Shown one piece after another: positions 7,871-15,893 of a stretch of DNA of 64,000 bases. The position numbers were made by a program, and so were the translations under genes. Each line of letters opens with the position of its first letter. The first letter of the stretch is position 1. The notes under the pieces were generated by a model that worked only from the letters and a program-made list of their open reading frames with translations, ran no database searches and was not told where the DNA came from. Source of the stretch: Methylobacter sp. (lineage in GTDB: Bacteria > Pseudomonadota > Gammaproteobacteria > Methylococcales > Methylomonadaceae); the NCBI RefSeq assembly GCF_004322395.1, contig NZ_SCTW01000009.1, positions 62,001-126,000 of the forward strand, written 5' to 3'.

Positions 7871-8692
7871 ATGCAGCTAGTGACACTCCTTCGTCGCATT
7901 TGGCAACGCTGGAGCGTTGCCAAATGCGTTCCCACGCTGGAGCGTGGGAACGATAGACAGCTATTCCTGTTAGCCCTCAGCTTTTACACCCGTCTGCCCT
8001 ATCTTCAAGCCTTGGATTACAAGCAGTTGCCTAGGGCTGTTATCTGTTTACCATTGATCGGCTGGCTGGTCGGCGGCGTAACAGCTCTAAGTTTTTACTT
8101 AGCTGATTTAATTTGGCCGCAGACTACGGCGATAATCCTGGCGTTAATCGCGGGCATTCTGATGACTGGCGCATTGCATGAAGACGGCCTTGCCGATGTC
8201 TGCGACGGTTTCGGCGGCGGCATGGACAAACAGCGCATCCTGGAGATCATGAAAGATTCCCATATCGGGGTTTACGGCTTTCTCGGACTATCGTTGATGC
8301 TGTTATTGAAGATCAGCGTGCTAATCGCAATGCCTGCTGCCGCAGTACCTTTAGTCTTGCTGGCCGGGCACAGCCTTAGCCGCTTGTCGCCGTTAATGCT
8401 GATGCAGCGTTATAATTATGCGCGCGGAAATGACAGTAAATCATCCGGAGCGGTTTATAAACCCAATCTTCAAGAGCTTGCTTTTGCTACCGTCGTCGCG
8501 TTGTTGCCGTTAGCTTTGTTACCCGTTTTGTGCGCGTTGGCAATTATTCCTGTGCTGCTTGCGACCCTGCTTTTGGGACATTATTTTTACCGCCGCATCG
8601 GCGGCTATACCGGCGATTGTCTGGGCGCAAGCCAGCAAGTTGCCGAAACTGTTTTTTATTTAAGCGTGAGTGCCTTATGGATATTTATTTAA
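7871..8692 (+). CDS. cobS: Adenosylcobinamide-GDP ribazoletransferase (cobalamin synthase)
   Basis: This polytopic membrane enzyme joins adenosylcobinamide-GDP to alpha-ribazole (phosphate). The diagnostic acidic motif ALHEDGLADVCDGFGGG is present, followed by MKDSHIGVYGFLGL and several hydrophobic helices. Family similarity starts only at QLFLLALSFYTRLP. The preceding 30-odd codons come from intergenic palindromes, and no ATG, GTG or TTG lies between those repeats and the conserved region. The start is therefore 7871 (weak ACAGGA ribosome site) or 7835, giving an atypical N-terminal extension. The 3' end overlaps cobC by 16 bases, implying translational coupling. Confidence 0.88.
   Translation: MQLVTLLRRIWQRWSVAKCVPTLERGNDRQLFLLALSFYTRLPYLQALDYKQLPRAVICLPLIGWLVGGVTALSFYLADLIWPQTTAIILALIAGILMTGALHEDGLADVCDGFGGGMDKQRILEIMKDSHIGVYGFLGLSLMLLLKISVLIAMPAAAVPLVLLAGHSLSRLSPLMLMQRYNYARGNDSKSSGAVYKPNLQELAFATVVALLPLALLPVLCALAIIPVLLATLLLGHYFYRRIGGYTGDCLGASQQVAETVFYLSVSALWIFI
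7895..7952. repeat. Two tandem palindromes inside the 5' end of cobS
   Basis: 7895-7910 pairs with 7913-7928 (16 bp, spacer GG), and 7927-7938 pairs with 7941-7952 (12 bp, spacer GG). Both share the ACGCTGGAGCGT centre. The second palindrome recurs at 59788-59809. Both are translated as part of the CobS N-terminal extension if the start is 7871 or 7835. Confidence 0.8.
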
Positions 8693-9240
8693 TTCGCCAC
8701 ACCCAGACGGCTAGCGATCCGGGTCTATGTTACGGTCAAAGCGATATTGCGTTGGCGGATAGCTTTCCTGATGAAATGGCAGACCTACATAACAAATTGC
8801 CCGAATTCGACGAGGACTGCAAGGTTTTCAGCAGCCCGTTAACACGCTGTCTGCAATTGGCTGAAACGTTTTCAGACACAGTAACCAGCGATGCGCGTTT
8901 GCAGGAGCTTAATTTCGGCGATTGGGAAGGCAAGAGATTCGATGACATTGAGCCCAATGCTTTGCAGCATTGGACGAGTAACTTTGTGACTGCGGCTCCG
9001 CCCAACGGCGAAAATTTTGAGGATTTGTATCGGCGAGCAGGCGACTTCTGGCAAGATCTGCTAGTGACCGGCGCAGAGCAGGTTATAGTGATAACCCACG
9101 CGGGCGTAATTCGCGCTTTGCTGGCGCGCGCTTTGAATATGCCTCTAGCCAATTCATTTCAGTTGCGGATAGATTCAGGTTCAGTGCATAAACTGCGTCA
9201 AGCTGACGATTATCTTTACATCGAATACATCAATTTATAA
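8677..9240 (+). CDS. cobC: Alpha-ribazole phosphatase, histidine phosphatase superfamily
   Basis: A 187-residue phosphoglycerate-mutase-like phosphatase. It has the N-terminal phosphohistidine motif LIRHTQTA, a VFSSPLTRCLQLAE arginine motif, the family-typical LQELNFGDWEGKRFDDI stretch and the second histidine in ITHAGVIRAL. In this cluster it most likely removes the phosphate from alpha-ribazole phosphate or adenosylcobalamin phosphate. The start at 8677 gives the canonical N terminus and overlaps cobS by 16 bases. A general phosphoglycerate mutase-like role is possible but less likely in this context. Confidence 0.85.
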   Translation: MDIYLIRHTQTASDPGLCYGQSDIALADSFPDEMADLHNKLPEFDEDCKVFSSPLTRCLQLAETFSDTVTSDARLQELNFGDWEGKRFDDIEPNALQHWTSNFVTAAPPNGENFEDLYRRAGDFWQDLLVTGAEQVIVITHAGVIRALLARALNMPLANSFQLRIDSGSVHKLRQADDYLYIEYINL

Positions 9241-9283
9241 TGAACTACGCTCGTAGCCATTACAAAGCAAGCTTTGGCCTGCA

Positions 9284-10303
9284 ATGAACCACGGCGGCAA
9301 TATTTATCGGTTCGCCCGGCGGCTCGGCTGCTTGCCTGAACAGGTGCTGGATTTTTCAGCCAATATCAACCCGGTGCAGGCGGTCGATCTAAGTTGCCTG
9401 CACAGCGTCCAACTTACACCGTATGCCGATCCCGATTACGGCTTGTTAAAACAGGCAATCAGACAACGCTATCCGGCTCCTGCCGGCGTTGATCTTGAAC
9501 TGTTTAACGGCGCGAGTGCGGCCATCTTTGCCTTATTGCGCAGCTTGCAGCCGAAAGACTTGGTTTTATATACGCCGTTGTATGGCGAATATGCGCATAT
9601 TGCCGGTGAGCTGGGTTGCACTGTACACAACATCGACAGGTTCAACCGCTTGTTGGCCGATATTCCCAAACGCAGCACCGTCATTTTTGTTAACCCGTCC
9701 ACGCCGGACGGCCAGCTTTACGACCTGCAAGAATTGCTGGAAAAATGGCAGGGGGCAGACTGCACGATTATCATTGACGAATCGTTTTTGGATTTTTGCC
9801 CGGCTGATTCGGTTGCAGAACACATAACGCATTACGATAAACTTTACGTGATTAAATCGTTAAGCAAGTTTTACGGCTGCGCCGGTATCCGCATCGGCTT
9901 TATTCTGGCTGCAACAGCGGCGATAAAAGAACTGCAACGCTTGGAACCCGCATGGAAATTATCCAGCCTGGATATGGCTTATATGCAGCAGGCGCTGGCG
10001 AACACCGCGTTCATCGAACAGACCCGTCAGCAAACCGGATATTTACGGGATTTATTGCATCAAGCTCTGCAAGCATCCGGTTTGTTCGATAAGATTTATC
10101 CGGGCCAGGCTAATTTCCTGCTGGTGCATTTGGCAAACGGCAGCGATGGCTATCAGTTGCAGGCGCAATTGGAGCCTGCGCGGATCTTAATCCGCGTCTG
10201 CGACAATTTTGAAGGACTGGATAAAAGCCATGTGCGTTTTGCGGTCAAGGATGAGCAGGCCATAGCTCTGCTTGCCCATAGTTTTAAGAACATTAAAAAA
10301 TAA
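9284..10303 (+). CDS. cobD: L-threonine-O-3-phosphate decarboxylase
   Basis: This 339-residue fold-type I PLP enzyme opens MNHGGNIYRFARRLG and has DFSANINP (residues 23-30), the PLP-contacting DESF (165-168) and the Schiff-base lysine in SLSKFYGCAG (Lys195). This is the CobD pattern rather than histidinol-phosphate aminotransferase. The reaction yields (R)-1-amino-2-propanol phosphate, the linker that CbiB attaches to adenosylcobyric acid. The 43-base gap to cobC contains part of a dispersed CAAAGCAAGCTTTGG repeat. A threonine kinase making the substrate is not seen in the window. Confidence 0.9.
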   Translation: MNHGGNIYRFARRLGCLPEQVLDFSANINPVQAVDLSCLHSVQLTPYADPDYGLLKQAIRQRYPAPAGVDLELFNGASAAIFALLRSLQPKDLVLYTPLYGEYAHIAGELGCTVHNIDRFNRLLADIPKRSTVIFVNPSTPDGQLYDLQELLEKWQGADCTIIIDESFLDFCPADSVAEHITHYDKLYVIKSLSKFYGCAGIRIGFILAATAAIKELQRLEPAWKLSSLDMAYMQQALANTAFIEQTRQQTGYLRDLLHQALQASGLFDKIYPGQANFLLVHLANGSDGYQLQAQLEPARILIRVCDNFEGLDKSHVRFAVKDEQAIALLAHSFKNIKK

Positions 10304-10308
10304 AAAAC

Positions 10309-10534
10309 ATTCACCACGAAGGCACGAAGAGCACGAAGAAAAAACTTAGTGCATGTTAACTATGCTATGCGGAAAAGCCCTCTCCCACTGGAGAGGGTTG
10401 GGTGAGGGGGAATCTAAAACAAGGCAAAATGCTTTTTTGATCCCCTCATCCTAACCTTCTCCCGGAGGGAGAAGGGACTGTCCATCACGTTGAATAGATA
10501 CCAAAATTTAAAACTTCGTGCCTTTGTGGTGAAT
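10309..10534. repeat. Composite nested inverted repeat between cobD and cobQ
   Basis: Outer arms 10309-10329 and 10514-10534 pair over 21 bp with one mismatch (TTCACCACGAAGGCACG type). Inner arms around 10378-10410 (CCCTCTCCC...GGGTGAGGGG) and 10442-10476 (CCCCTCATCC...GGAGAAGGG) are also complementary. The two layers look like one palindromic repeat family nested in another. No coding potential was seen, and the cobD-cobQ transcript would have to run through it. Confidence 0.75.
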
Positions 10535-10566
10535 AAGCTCTTCGACGCATTTAATAAAAACCAACA

Positions 10567-11967
10567 ATGAAACCATTAGCCGTATTCGGTACCAGTTCAG
10601 ACGCCGGAAAAACCACGCTGGTCATGGCCTTGTGCCGGATTTTTGCCGACCGGGGCTTGAAGGTCGCGCCATTCAAGGCACAAAACGTCTCGAATAACTC
10701 CGCGGTCACCAAAGAAGGCCGGGAGATTTCCAGGGCGCAATGTCTGCAAGCCGAAGCCGCGCGCATCGAGCCAAGTTACTTGTTTAACCCGGTATTGCTT
10801 AAGTCGCATGGCAACGGTTCCGTGCAGGTCATCGTCAACGGGCTGGTCTATCAAAACCAGTCGATTGCGGCTTATTATGCTGAAATCGACAACTTGAAAC
10901 AGCAGGTCAAGCAGGCCTTTTCATTATTACAGCAGGACTATGAACTGATCGTTGCCGAAGGCGCAGGCTCGCCGGTCGAGTTGAACTTGCTGAACAAGGA
11001 TTTGTCCAATACCTTTGTCGCGAACAGTTTCAATACCCAAAATATCCTGGTCGCGGACATCGAGCGCGGCGGCGTGTTTGCGTCGATTTATGGCACCTTG
11101 GAACTGATGGACCCGGTCATGCGCGACAACCTGATCGGGGTGGTGGTCAACAAGTTTCGCGGCGACCGGCGTTTTTTCGACGAAGGCGAAAAAATCATCG
11201 CCGAGCGTTTCGGCGTTCCGGTTTTAGGCGTGCTGCCGTTTAAGCCATTAAATATTGACATGGAAGATTCCCAGTCGCTGCGCAATTACCGGCAACGGCT
11301 GGACGATGCCAAAATCCGCGTTGCGGTGATCGCCTATCCGGGTCTCAGTAATTATAACGACCTTGATGTGTTGATGGCAGATGCCGAGCTTTATGTGGAG
11401 TTGATCCACGATTACCGTCCGCTGGAAAGCTTCGATATGGTGCTGTTGCCGGGCAGCAAAACCGTGATCCGCGATTTGCAATGGCTGAAAAAGCAGGGTT
11501 TGTTCAAAGAGATTTTGCAGTTCAATAAGCCGGTATTCGGTATCTGCGGCGGCTATCAAATGCTCTGTCAAAATCTACACGACCCTGATGCGATTGAACA
11601 TGAAATTGCGATTGCCGAGCAGGGCTTCTGTTTTATCGACGATACGGTGCTTTATCAAAGCCCTAAAATACTCGCTCGCGGACAGTACCGGCTATTTTCA
11701 TACGATATGATCAGCGGCTATGAAATCCACTGCGGCCGCATGGATAAATACCCGCTGTATTATCAGAGTGGCTTATTCTCCGGAACTCATGTGCATGGCA
11801 TTTTCGATCACGATGCGTTTCGTACCGATTATTTTAAAACCATTAATCCGCAGTATCGGGGCTATACCTATTCGGATTATCGCGAAGCCGAAATACAAGG
11901 CTTTGCCGATATGGTCGCAGACAATTTGGATATAGCCGCCATTTTGCGGGCGTTACAGGTTTTATAA
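10567..11967 (+). CDS. cobQ: Adenosylcobyric acid synthase (glutamine-hydrolysing)
   Basis: This 466-residue two-domain enzyme amidates four carboxylates of adenosylcobyrinic acid a,c-diamide. The N-terminal domain has the P-loop variant GTSSDAGKT (residues 8-16), KAQNVSNNSAV (38-48) and VADIERGGVFAS. The C-terminal class-I glutamine amidotransferase-like domain carries FGICGGYQML with the nucleophile Cys327 and a HVHGIFDHD histidine block near 425. It follows the composite repeat and precedes cbiB. Domain order and length fit CobQ/CbiP rather than CobB. Confidence 0.93.
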   Translation: MKPLAVFGTSSDAGKTTLVMALCRIFADRGLKVAPFKAQNVSNNSAVTKEGREISRAQCLQAEAARIEPSYLFNPVLLKSHGNGSVQVIVNGLVYQNQSIAAYYAEIDNLKQQVKQAFSLLQQDYELIVAEGAGSPVELNLLNKDLSNTFVANSFNTQNILVADIERGGVFASIYGTLELMDPVMRDNLIGVVVNKFRGDRRFFDEGEKIIAERFGVPVLGVLPFKPLNIDMEDSQSLRNYRQRLDDAKIRVAVIAYPGLSNYNDLDVLMADAELYVELIHDYRPLESFDMVLLPGSKTVIRDLQWLKKQGLFKEILQFNKPVFGICGGYQMLCQNLHDPDAIEHEIAIAEQGFCFIDDTVLYQSPKILARGQYRLFSYDMISGYEIHCGRMDKYPLYYQSGLFSGTHVHGIFDHDAFRTDYFKTINPQYRGYTYSDYREAEIQGFADMVADNLDIAAILRALQVL

Positions 11968-11969
11968 TG

Positions 11970-12057
11970 GAACGCGGATGACGCTGATTGATCGGATAAA
12001 CGCAGATAACAAAGAAAAAATCCGCGTAAATCCGCCTAATCAGCGTCATCCGCGTTC
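11970..12057. repeat. Inverted repeat of the GAACGCGGAT family between cobQ and cbiB
   Basis: Arms 11970-11989 and 12038-12057 are perfectly complementary over 20 bp (GAACGCGGATGACGCTGATT). The 48-base spacer holds partial GCGGATAAACG and ATCCGCG copies of the same theme. Related pieces occur at 15713-15850, about 28245-28290 and about 32560-32595. Confidence 0.8.
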
Positions 12058-12085
12058 TATTTTTTCTAACTGCTGAGTAATTACG

Positions 12086-12982
12086 ATGTTTTTCAAATTG
12101 GCGGCTTTGGCGTATCTCGTCGATATGGTTTTCGGCGAATTTCCCTGTAAACACCCGATAGTATTGATGGGTGATTTTATCAATGCGTTTGAACGGCGTT
12201 TTTACCGCAACCGAATTTTACCGGGCGCGTTATTGGTAATCAGCTTAATCGCATTGGTCTTAGCGATAAGCCTTACTCTGGTTTATCTATGCGGCCTTTT
12301 GCCAAGCTGGCTATCGCTGATAGTTTTGGCGATATTTGCCTCCACCGGGCTGGCTATGAACATGCTGCACGAAAGCGTCGCCGCGCTATTGACCGCCGAA
12401 CACCCGAAACAGGCATTAAGCTATCTGGTCAGCCGCGACACTAAAGACATGACCGAAACCGAAATCTATAAGGCCGGACTGGAAACCTGGGCGGAAAACC
12501 TCAGCGACGGCGTTATCGCACCGCTGTTTTACCTATTGCTATTCGGCTTGCCGGGGATTATCGTGTACAAAGCCATCAATACCATGGATTCGATGATCGC
12601 CTATAAAACCGGGCGTTATTTATATTTTGGCAAAACGGCGGCCATAGTCGATGATATAGCGAATTACATCCCTGCCCGGCTGACCGCGTTGCTGATTGTT
12701 GTGTTGGCTGAAGACAAACAACGCGCTTGGCAATGCTTATTGCGCGACGGCAACAAGCTGGAAAGCCCCAATGCCGGTTTCCCGATTGCGGCAATGGCCG
12801 GCGCATTGGGCGTTGCGTTGGGCGGCGATGCCAGTTATCACGGACAGATAAAACACAAACCGGCGCTGGGCTTGCCGATCAATCCGGTCGATAAATTTAC
12901 ATTAGCCAAAGCACTGCAAATGAAAACAGGCATTAACCTAATCGTTCTAACTCTATTGGCAGCAGGAACCTTGATGTCATGA
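12086..12982 (+). CDS. cbiB: Adenosylcobinamide-phosphate synthase
   Basis: This 298-residue membrane protein is of the CbiB (CobD in the aerobic nomenclature) family. It starts LAALAYLVDMVFGEFPCKHPI and has the conserved SRDTKDMTETEIYKAGLE and ETWAENLSDGVIAPLFYL loops, then NTMDSMIAYKT. It condenses adenosylcobyric acid with aminopropanol phosphate. The family position and the presence of cobD upstream agree. Its stop overlaps cobU in an ATGA. The preceding 118 bases are occupied by the inverted repeat. Confidence 0.93.
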   Translation: MFFKLAALAYLVDMVFGEFPCKHPIVLMGDFINAFERRFYRNRILPGALLVISLIALVLAISLTLVYLCGLLPSWLSLIVLAIFASTGLAMNMLHESVAALLTAEHPKQALSYLVSRDTKDMTETEIYKAGLETWAENLSDGVIAPLFYLLLFGLPGIIVYKAINTMDSMIAYKTGRYLYFGKTAAIVDDIANYIPARLTALLIVVLAEDKQRAWQCLLRDGNKLESPNAGFPIAAMAGALGVALGGDASYHGQIKHKPALGLPINPVDKFTLAKALQMKTGINLIVLTLLAAGTLMS

Positions 12983-13476
12983 AAACACTGTTTATAGGAG
13001 GCATCAAAAGCGGCAAGTCCCGGTTGGCGGAAGCCTATATTTTAGAACGAGCGACAACGGCTAAACCTTATTATCTGGCGACTACAGAGTTCTTTGATGA
13101 CGAGATGCAGGCGCGAATCCATATCCATCAACAGCGCCGCCAGGACTTGTTTACAACTATTGAAGAGCCCGTCAAGCTGCTGGAAGCATTGCAAAAATGC
13201 CCAGGGCCGGTATTGGTCGAGTGCGTATCGATGTGGCTGAACAACCAGCTCTATCACCAAATACCCGAAGCGGACATCTTGCAGGAACTGGAAGCAGTGC
13301 TACATTTATCTTGTGACATGGTATTGGTACACAATGAAGTCGGGCTAAGCGTCATTGCCGACAACCGCTTGGCTAGGCAGTTTGTCGATCTGTCCGGCAA
13401 AGCTGCGCAATTAATGGGACAACATTGCGAACAGGTATTTTTTTGCAGTGCGGGTTTAAAAATGAAAATGAAATAG
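12979..13476 (+). CDS. cobU: Bifunctional adenosylcobinamide kinase / adenosylcobinamide-phosphate guanylyltransferase
   Basis: A 165-residue P-loop protein with GGIKSGKS (residues 7-14), the TTEFFDDEMQARIHIHQQRR region containing the guanylylated histidine zone, and VECVSMWLNN. VHNEVGLSVIADN is the CobU/CobP signature near the C terminus. It phosphorylates and GMP-activates adenosylcobinamide for CobS. The four-base overlap with cbiB shows an operon. This is the last gene of the cobalamin cluster. Confidence 0.93.
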   Translation: MKTLFIGGIKSGKSRLAEAYILERATTAKPYYLATTEFFDDEMQARIHIHQQRRQDLFTTIEEPVKLLEALQKCPGPVLVECVSMWLNNQLYHQIPEADILQELEAVLHLSCDMVLVHNEVGLSVIADNRLARQFVDLSGKAAQLMGQHCEQVFFCSAGLKMKMK

Positions 13477-13533
13477 ACGCTTCTGCATTATCAACCCCGT
13501 ATCGATTAATATACTAACAACAAGGAGACAACC

Positions 13534-14559
13534 GTGAACCACACAAGCTATAAGCGTTTATTTAAACTGACTTTGGCGCTAATTCTTACCGGCTGTGCCA
13601 ACAATCCGTCGGTTAAAACCGACGTCCCCTATCGCAATACCGCTACTAGTAACCCGGATCATGTCCTTGAGTATCAAGCGCAAACCTTAACCGGGATATA
13701 CGCCAATTCGTTGCCGCTGCAAAATTTTATCCGGCACATGGTGCTTGAACACAGCTTTTCGGAAAGTTATTTAAAAGGCCTGTTTTCTCAGGCCAAGCGT
13801 CTGGATTATGTTATTCGCCTGGAAAATACCCCGCAATATCACGGCCCTAAACTGGCTCACCCCAAGTCAGGAGGCTGGACACGTTATCGCCAGCAATTTA
13901 TCACCGAGACACATATCAATAACGGCGTAGCCTTTTGGAGCAACAATGAGGATTCGATCCAAAAAGCCAGCGTTACTTACGGTGTCGATCCCGAATATAT
14001 CGTTGCAATTATCGGGGTAGAAACTTTTTTTGGCCGAAATATCGGCAAAACGCGTATTTTCGATGCACTGACTACATTGGCATTCGATACTCAACGGCGT
14101 GGCAAATTTTTTATTGCGGAACTGGAAAATTACTTGCTGATGACCCGCGAAGAAGGCCTTGAGCCGCTTCAGCCGGTCGGTTCCTGGGCCGGAGCAATGG
14201 GTTTAGGCCAATTTATGCCCAGCAGTTTCCGAACGTTGGCGGTCGATTTCAACAACGACGGGCATCGCAACCTCTGGGATCAGTGCGATGCGATTGGCAG
14301 CGTAGCACATTACTTTTCGCGTAACGGTTGGCAAAACAACATGCTGGTCGCGGAACAAACCAAAAGCTATAGCGGCGGATCGATTATTGAGCTGAGCGCA
14401 AATAAAGGCAGCGAATACTGGCGCGTCCATCCTAATTTTAAGGTGATCAAAAAATACAATAACAGCGATAAATACGCGATGGCGGTACACCAATTGGCGC
14501 AAGCTATTAAACAGCGGCATTCCTCTAATCTGCAACTTACTCGCGTATCAGCCGAATAG
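13534..14559 (+). CDS. mltB: Lytic murein transglycosylase B-type lipoprotein
   Basis: A 341-residue protein with a lipoprotein signal (LALILTGC, lipidated Cys21), placing it in the outer membrane. The MltB/SLT_2 domain is shown by GVDPEYIVAIIGVETFFGR, with catalytic Glu163, and by GSWAGAMGLGQFMPSSFR. It cleaves the glycan strand to 1,6-anhydromuropeptides. The start is a GTG at 13534 after AAGGAGA. It follows the cobalamin operon by 57 bases and is probably a separate unit. A dispersed hairpin at 14600-14652 follows and may terminate it. Confidence 0.9.
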   Translation: MNHTSYKRLFKLTLALILTGCANNPSVKTDVPYRNTATSNPDHVLEYQAQTLTGIYANSLPLQNFIRHMVLEHSFSESYLKGLFSQAKRLDYVIRLENTPQYHGPKLAHPKSGGWTRYRQQFITETHINNGVAFWSNNEDSIQKASVTYGVDPEYIVAIIGVETFFGRNIGKTRIFDALTTLAFDTQRRGKFFIAELENYLLMTREEGLEPLQPVGSWAGAMGLGQFMPSSFRTLAVDFNNDGHRNLWDQCDAIGSVAHYFSRNGWQNNMLVAEQTKSYSGGSIIELSANKGSEYWRVHPNFKVIKKYNNSDKYAMAVHQLAQAIKQRHSSNLQLTRVSAE

Positions 14560-14599
14560 CGTTTGATTCAAGCTGCTATAGTTCAACAAAAATTTGCAC

Positions 14600-14652
14600 G
14601 TAGGGCGTGCTGTGCGCGCCTTGGGAGCTAAGGCGCGCACAGCACGCCCTAC
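14600..14652. repeat. GTAGGGCGTGC-type hairpin repeat, copy 1
   Basis: Arms 14600-14622 and 14630-14652 are perfectly complementary over 23 bp with a 7-base loop. Copies 2 and 3 are at 29486-29540 and 60735-60788. The stem interior differs between copies but stays paired in each. Its place 41 bases after the mltB stop is compatible with a terminator role. Confidence 0.85.
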
Positions 14653-14768
14653 AGCGGATGATTCATATCTAAGAAGTAAGGGGCAGGGAAATTTGAACCT
14701 TAAGAAAAAAGTATTCTAGCCAAAAATGATAAAATGGCCGTTTCGATCCATTACCGCGACTAGATACT

Positions 14769-15026
14769 ATGCTGTGTTTTATTTATAAGAGCCTGAAGAA
14801 AGAACATCTTTATTTGTATATCGATAAAAAAGACGATTTTTCGAAAGTGCCGGAAGAGCTTTTCAACAGCTTTGGCAAAATAGAGTTTGTGATGGATCTG
14901 GAACTGACGCCGGAACGAAAACTGGCCCAAGAAGATGCCGGAAAAGTAATCGAAAGCCTTAAAGTAAAGGGATTTTTTGTGCAGTTGCCGCCGATCCATA
15001 TGCCTGCGCCGCTAAAAGTTCAATAA
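14769..15026 (+). CDS. ycgL: YcgL domain-containing protein
   Basis: An 85-residue protein starting MLCFIYKSLKKEHLYLYI, with FSKVPEELFNSFGK and the C-terminal FFVQLPPIHMP motif, matching the gammaproteobacterial YcgL/UPF0745 family. The structure of the family is known as a small alpha-beta fold but its function is not. Predicted cytoplasmic. It converges with dcd, with 48 bases between the stops. Confidence 0.85.
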   Translation: MLCFIYKSLKKEHLYLYIDKKDDFSKVPEELFNSFGKIEFVMDLELTPERKLAQEDAGKVIESLKVKGFFVQLPPIHMPAPLKVQ

Positions 15027-15074
15027 TTTCAACTCGGCTGAGGGGGCGGCCCTAATAATAGGGCCAGTTAAGTC

Positions 15075-15638
15075 TTATGCTTTCGGCAGGGTAACGCCTG
15101 TTTGTCCCTGGTACTTTCCGCCCCTGTCTTTATAAGACGTTTCGCAAACCTCATCGCTGCCCAAAAACAGCATTTGCGCCACGCCTTCATTGGCATATAT
15201 TTTTGCAGGCAAGGTCGTAGTATTAGAAAACTCCAGCGTCACATGACCTTCCCATTCGGGTTCCAACGGCGTCACGTTCACAATAATGCCGCAACGGGCA
15301 TAAGTGGATTTACCCAGGCAAATCGTCAATACATCGCGCGGAATGCGGAAGTATTCAACCGTTCTGGCTAAGGCAAACGAGTTCGGCGGAATAATGCAGA
15401 CGTCGGACTTAACATTGACAAAGCTGTTTGAATCAAAATCTTTGGGATCGACGATTGCAGAGTTGATATTGGTGAAAATCTTGAATTCGTCTGAGCACCG
15501 GACATCGTAGCCGTAACTGGATGTGCCGTAAGAAATAACCCGGCCGCGTTCCGAATCCCTGACTTGGCCGCTTTCAAACGGTTCTATCATGCCCTGCTCC
15601 GCCATGCGGCGTATCCATTTGTCCGACTTAATGCTCAT
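15075..15638 (-). CDS. dcd: dCTP deaminase
   Basis: A 187-residue protein of the trimeric dUTPase/Dcd family. [20 protein letters not shown] and the [17 protein letters not shown] block open it; [19 protein letters not shown] carries the catalytic glutamate, and it closes with [13 protein letters not shown]. It deaminates dCTP to dUTP for thymidylate synthesis. It lies on the minus strand upstream of the also-minus apbC unit, as in other gammaproteobacteria where dcd, mrp and metG are neighbours. Confidence 0.95.
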   Translation of the reverse strand: MSIKSDKWIRRMAEQGMIEPFESGQVRDSERGRVISYGTSSYGYDVRCSDEFKIFTNINSAIVDPKDFDSNSFVNVKSDVCIIPPNSFALARTVEYFRIPRDVLTICLGKSTYARCGIIVNVTPLEPEWEGHVTLEFSNTTTLPAKIYANEGVAQMLFLGSDEVCETSYKDRGGKYQGQTGVTLPKA

Positions 15639-15712
15639 GGAGTATTACTACCTGAATTGATTTAAAAAATCAGATTCTAGCATAGAACGTAATTACTCAG
15701 CATTTAGAAAAA

Positions 15713-15850
15713 TGGAACGCAGATGCCAAAAGTAGGCGCCTCTAGGCGACGCTGATAATTATGATCAAATAAGATTTCTCATTAGTTATCCGCGCTTATC
15801 ATATTCATCTGCGTCGCCTAGAGGCGCCTACTTTTGGCATCCGCGTTCCA
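15713..15850. repeat. 40-bp-arm inverted repeat between dcd and apbC
   Basis: Arms 15713-15752 and 15811-15850 pair at 39 of 40 positions around a 58-base spacer. The arms combine a GGAACGC/GCGTTCC end with an AGTAGGCGCCTCTAGGCGACGC core. Pieces of that core (AGTAGGCGCTTTA) recur near 32063 and 62565, so the element is composite. Confidence 0.85.
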
Positions 15851-15893
15851 TTGTATTCGATGGCTAAGTAGATTTTTATGGATATCGGTGCAA

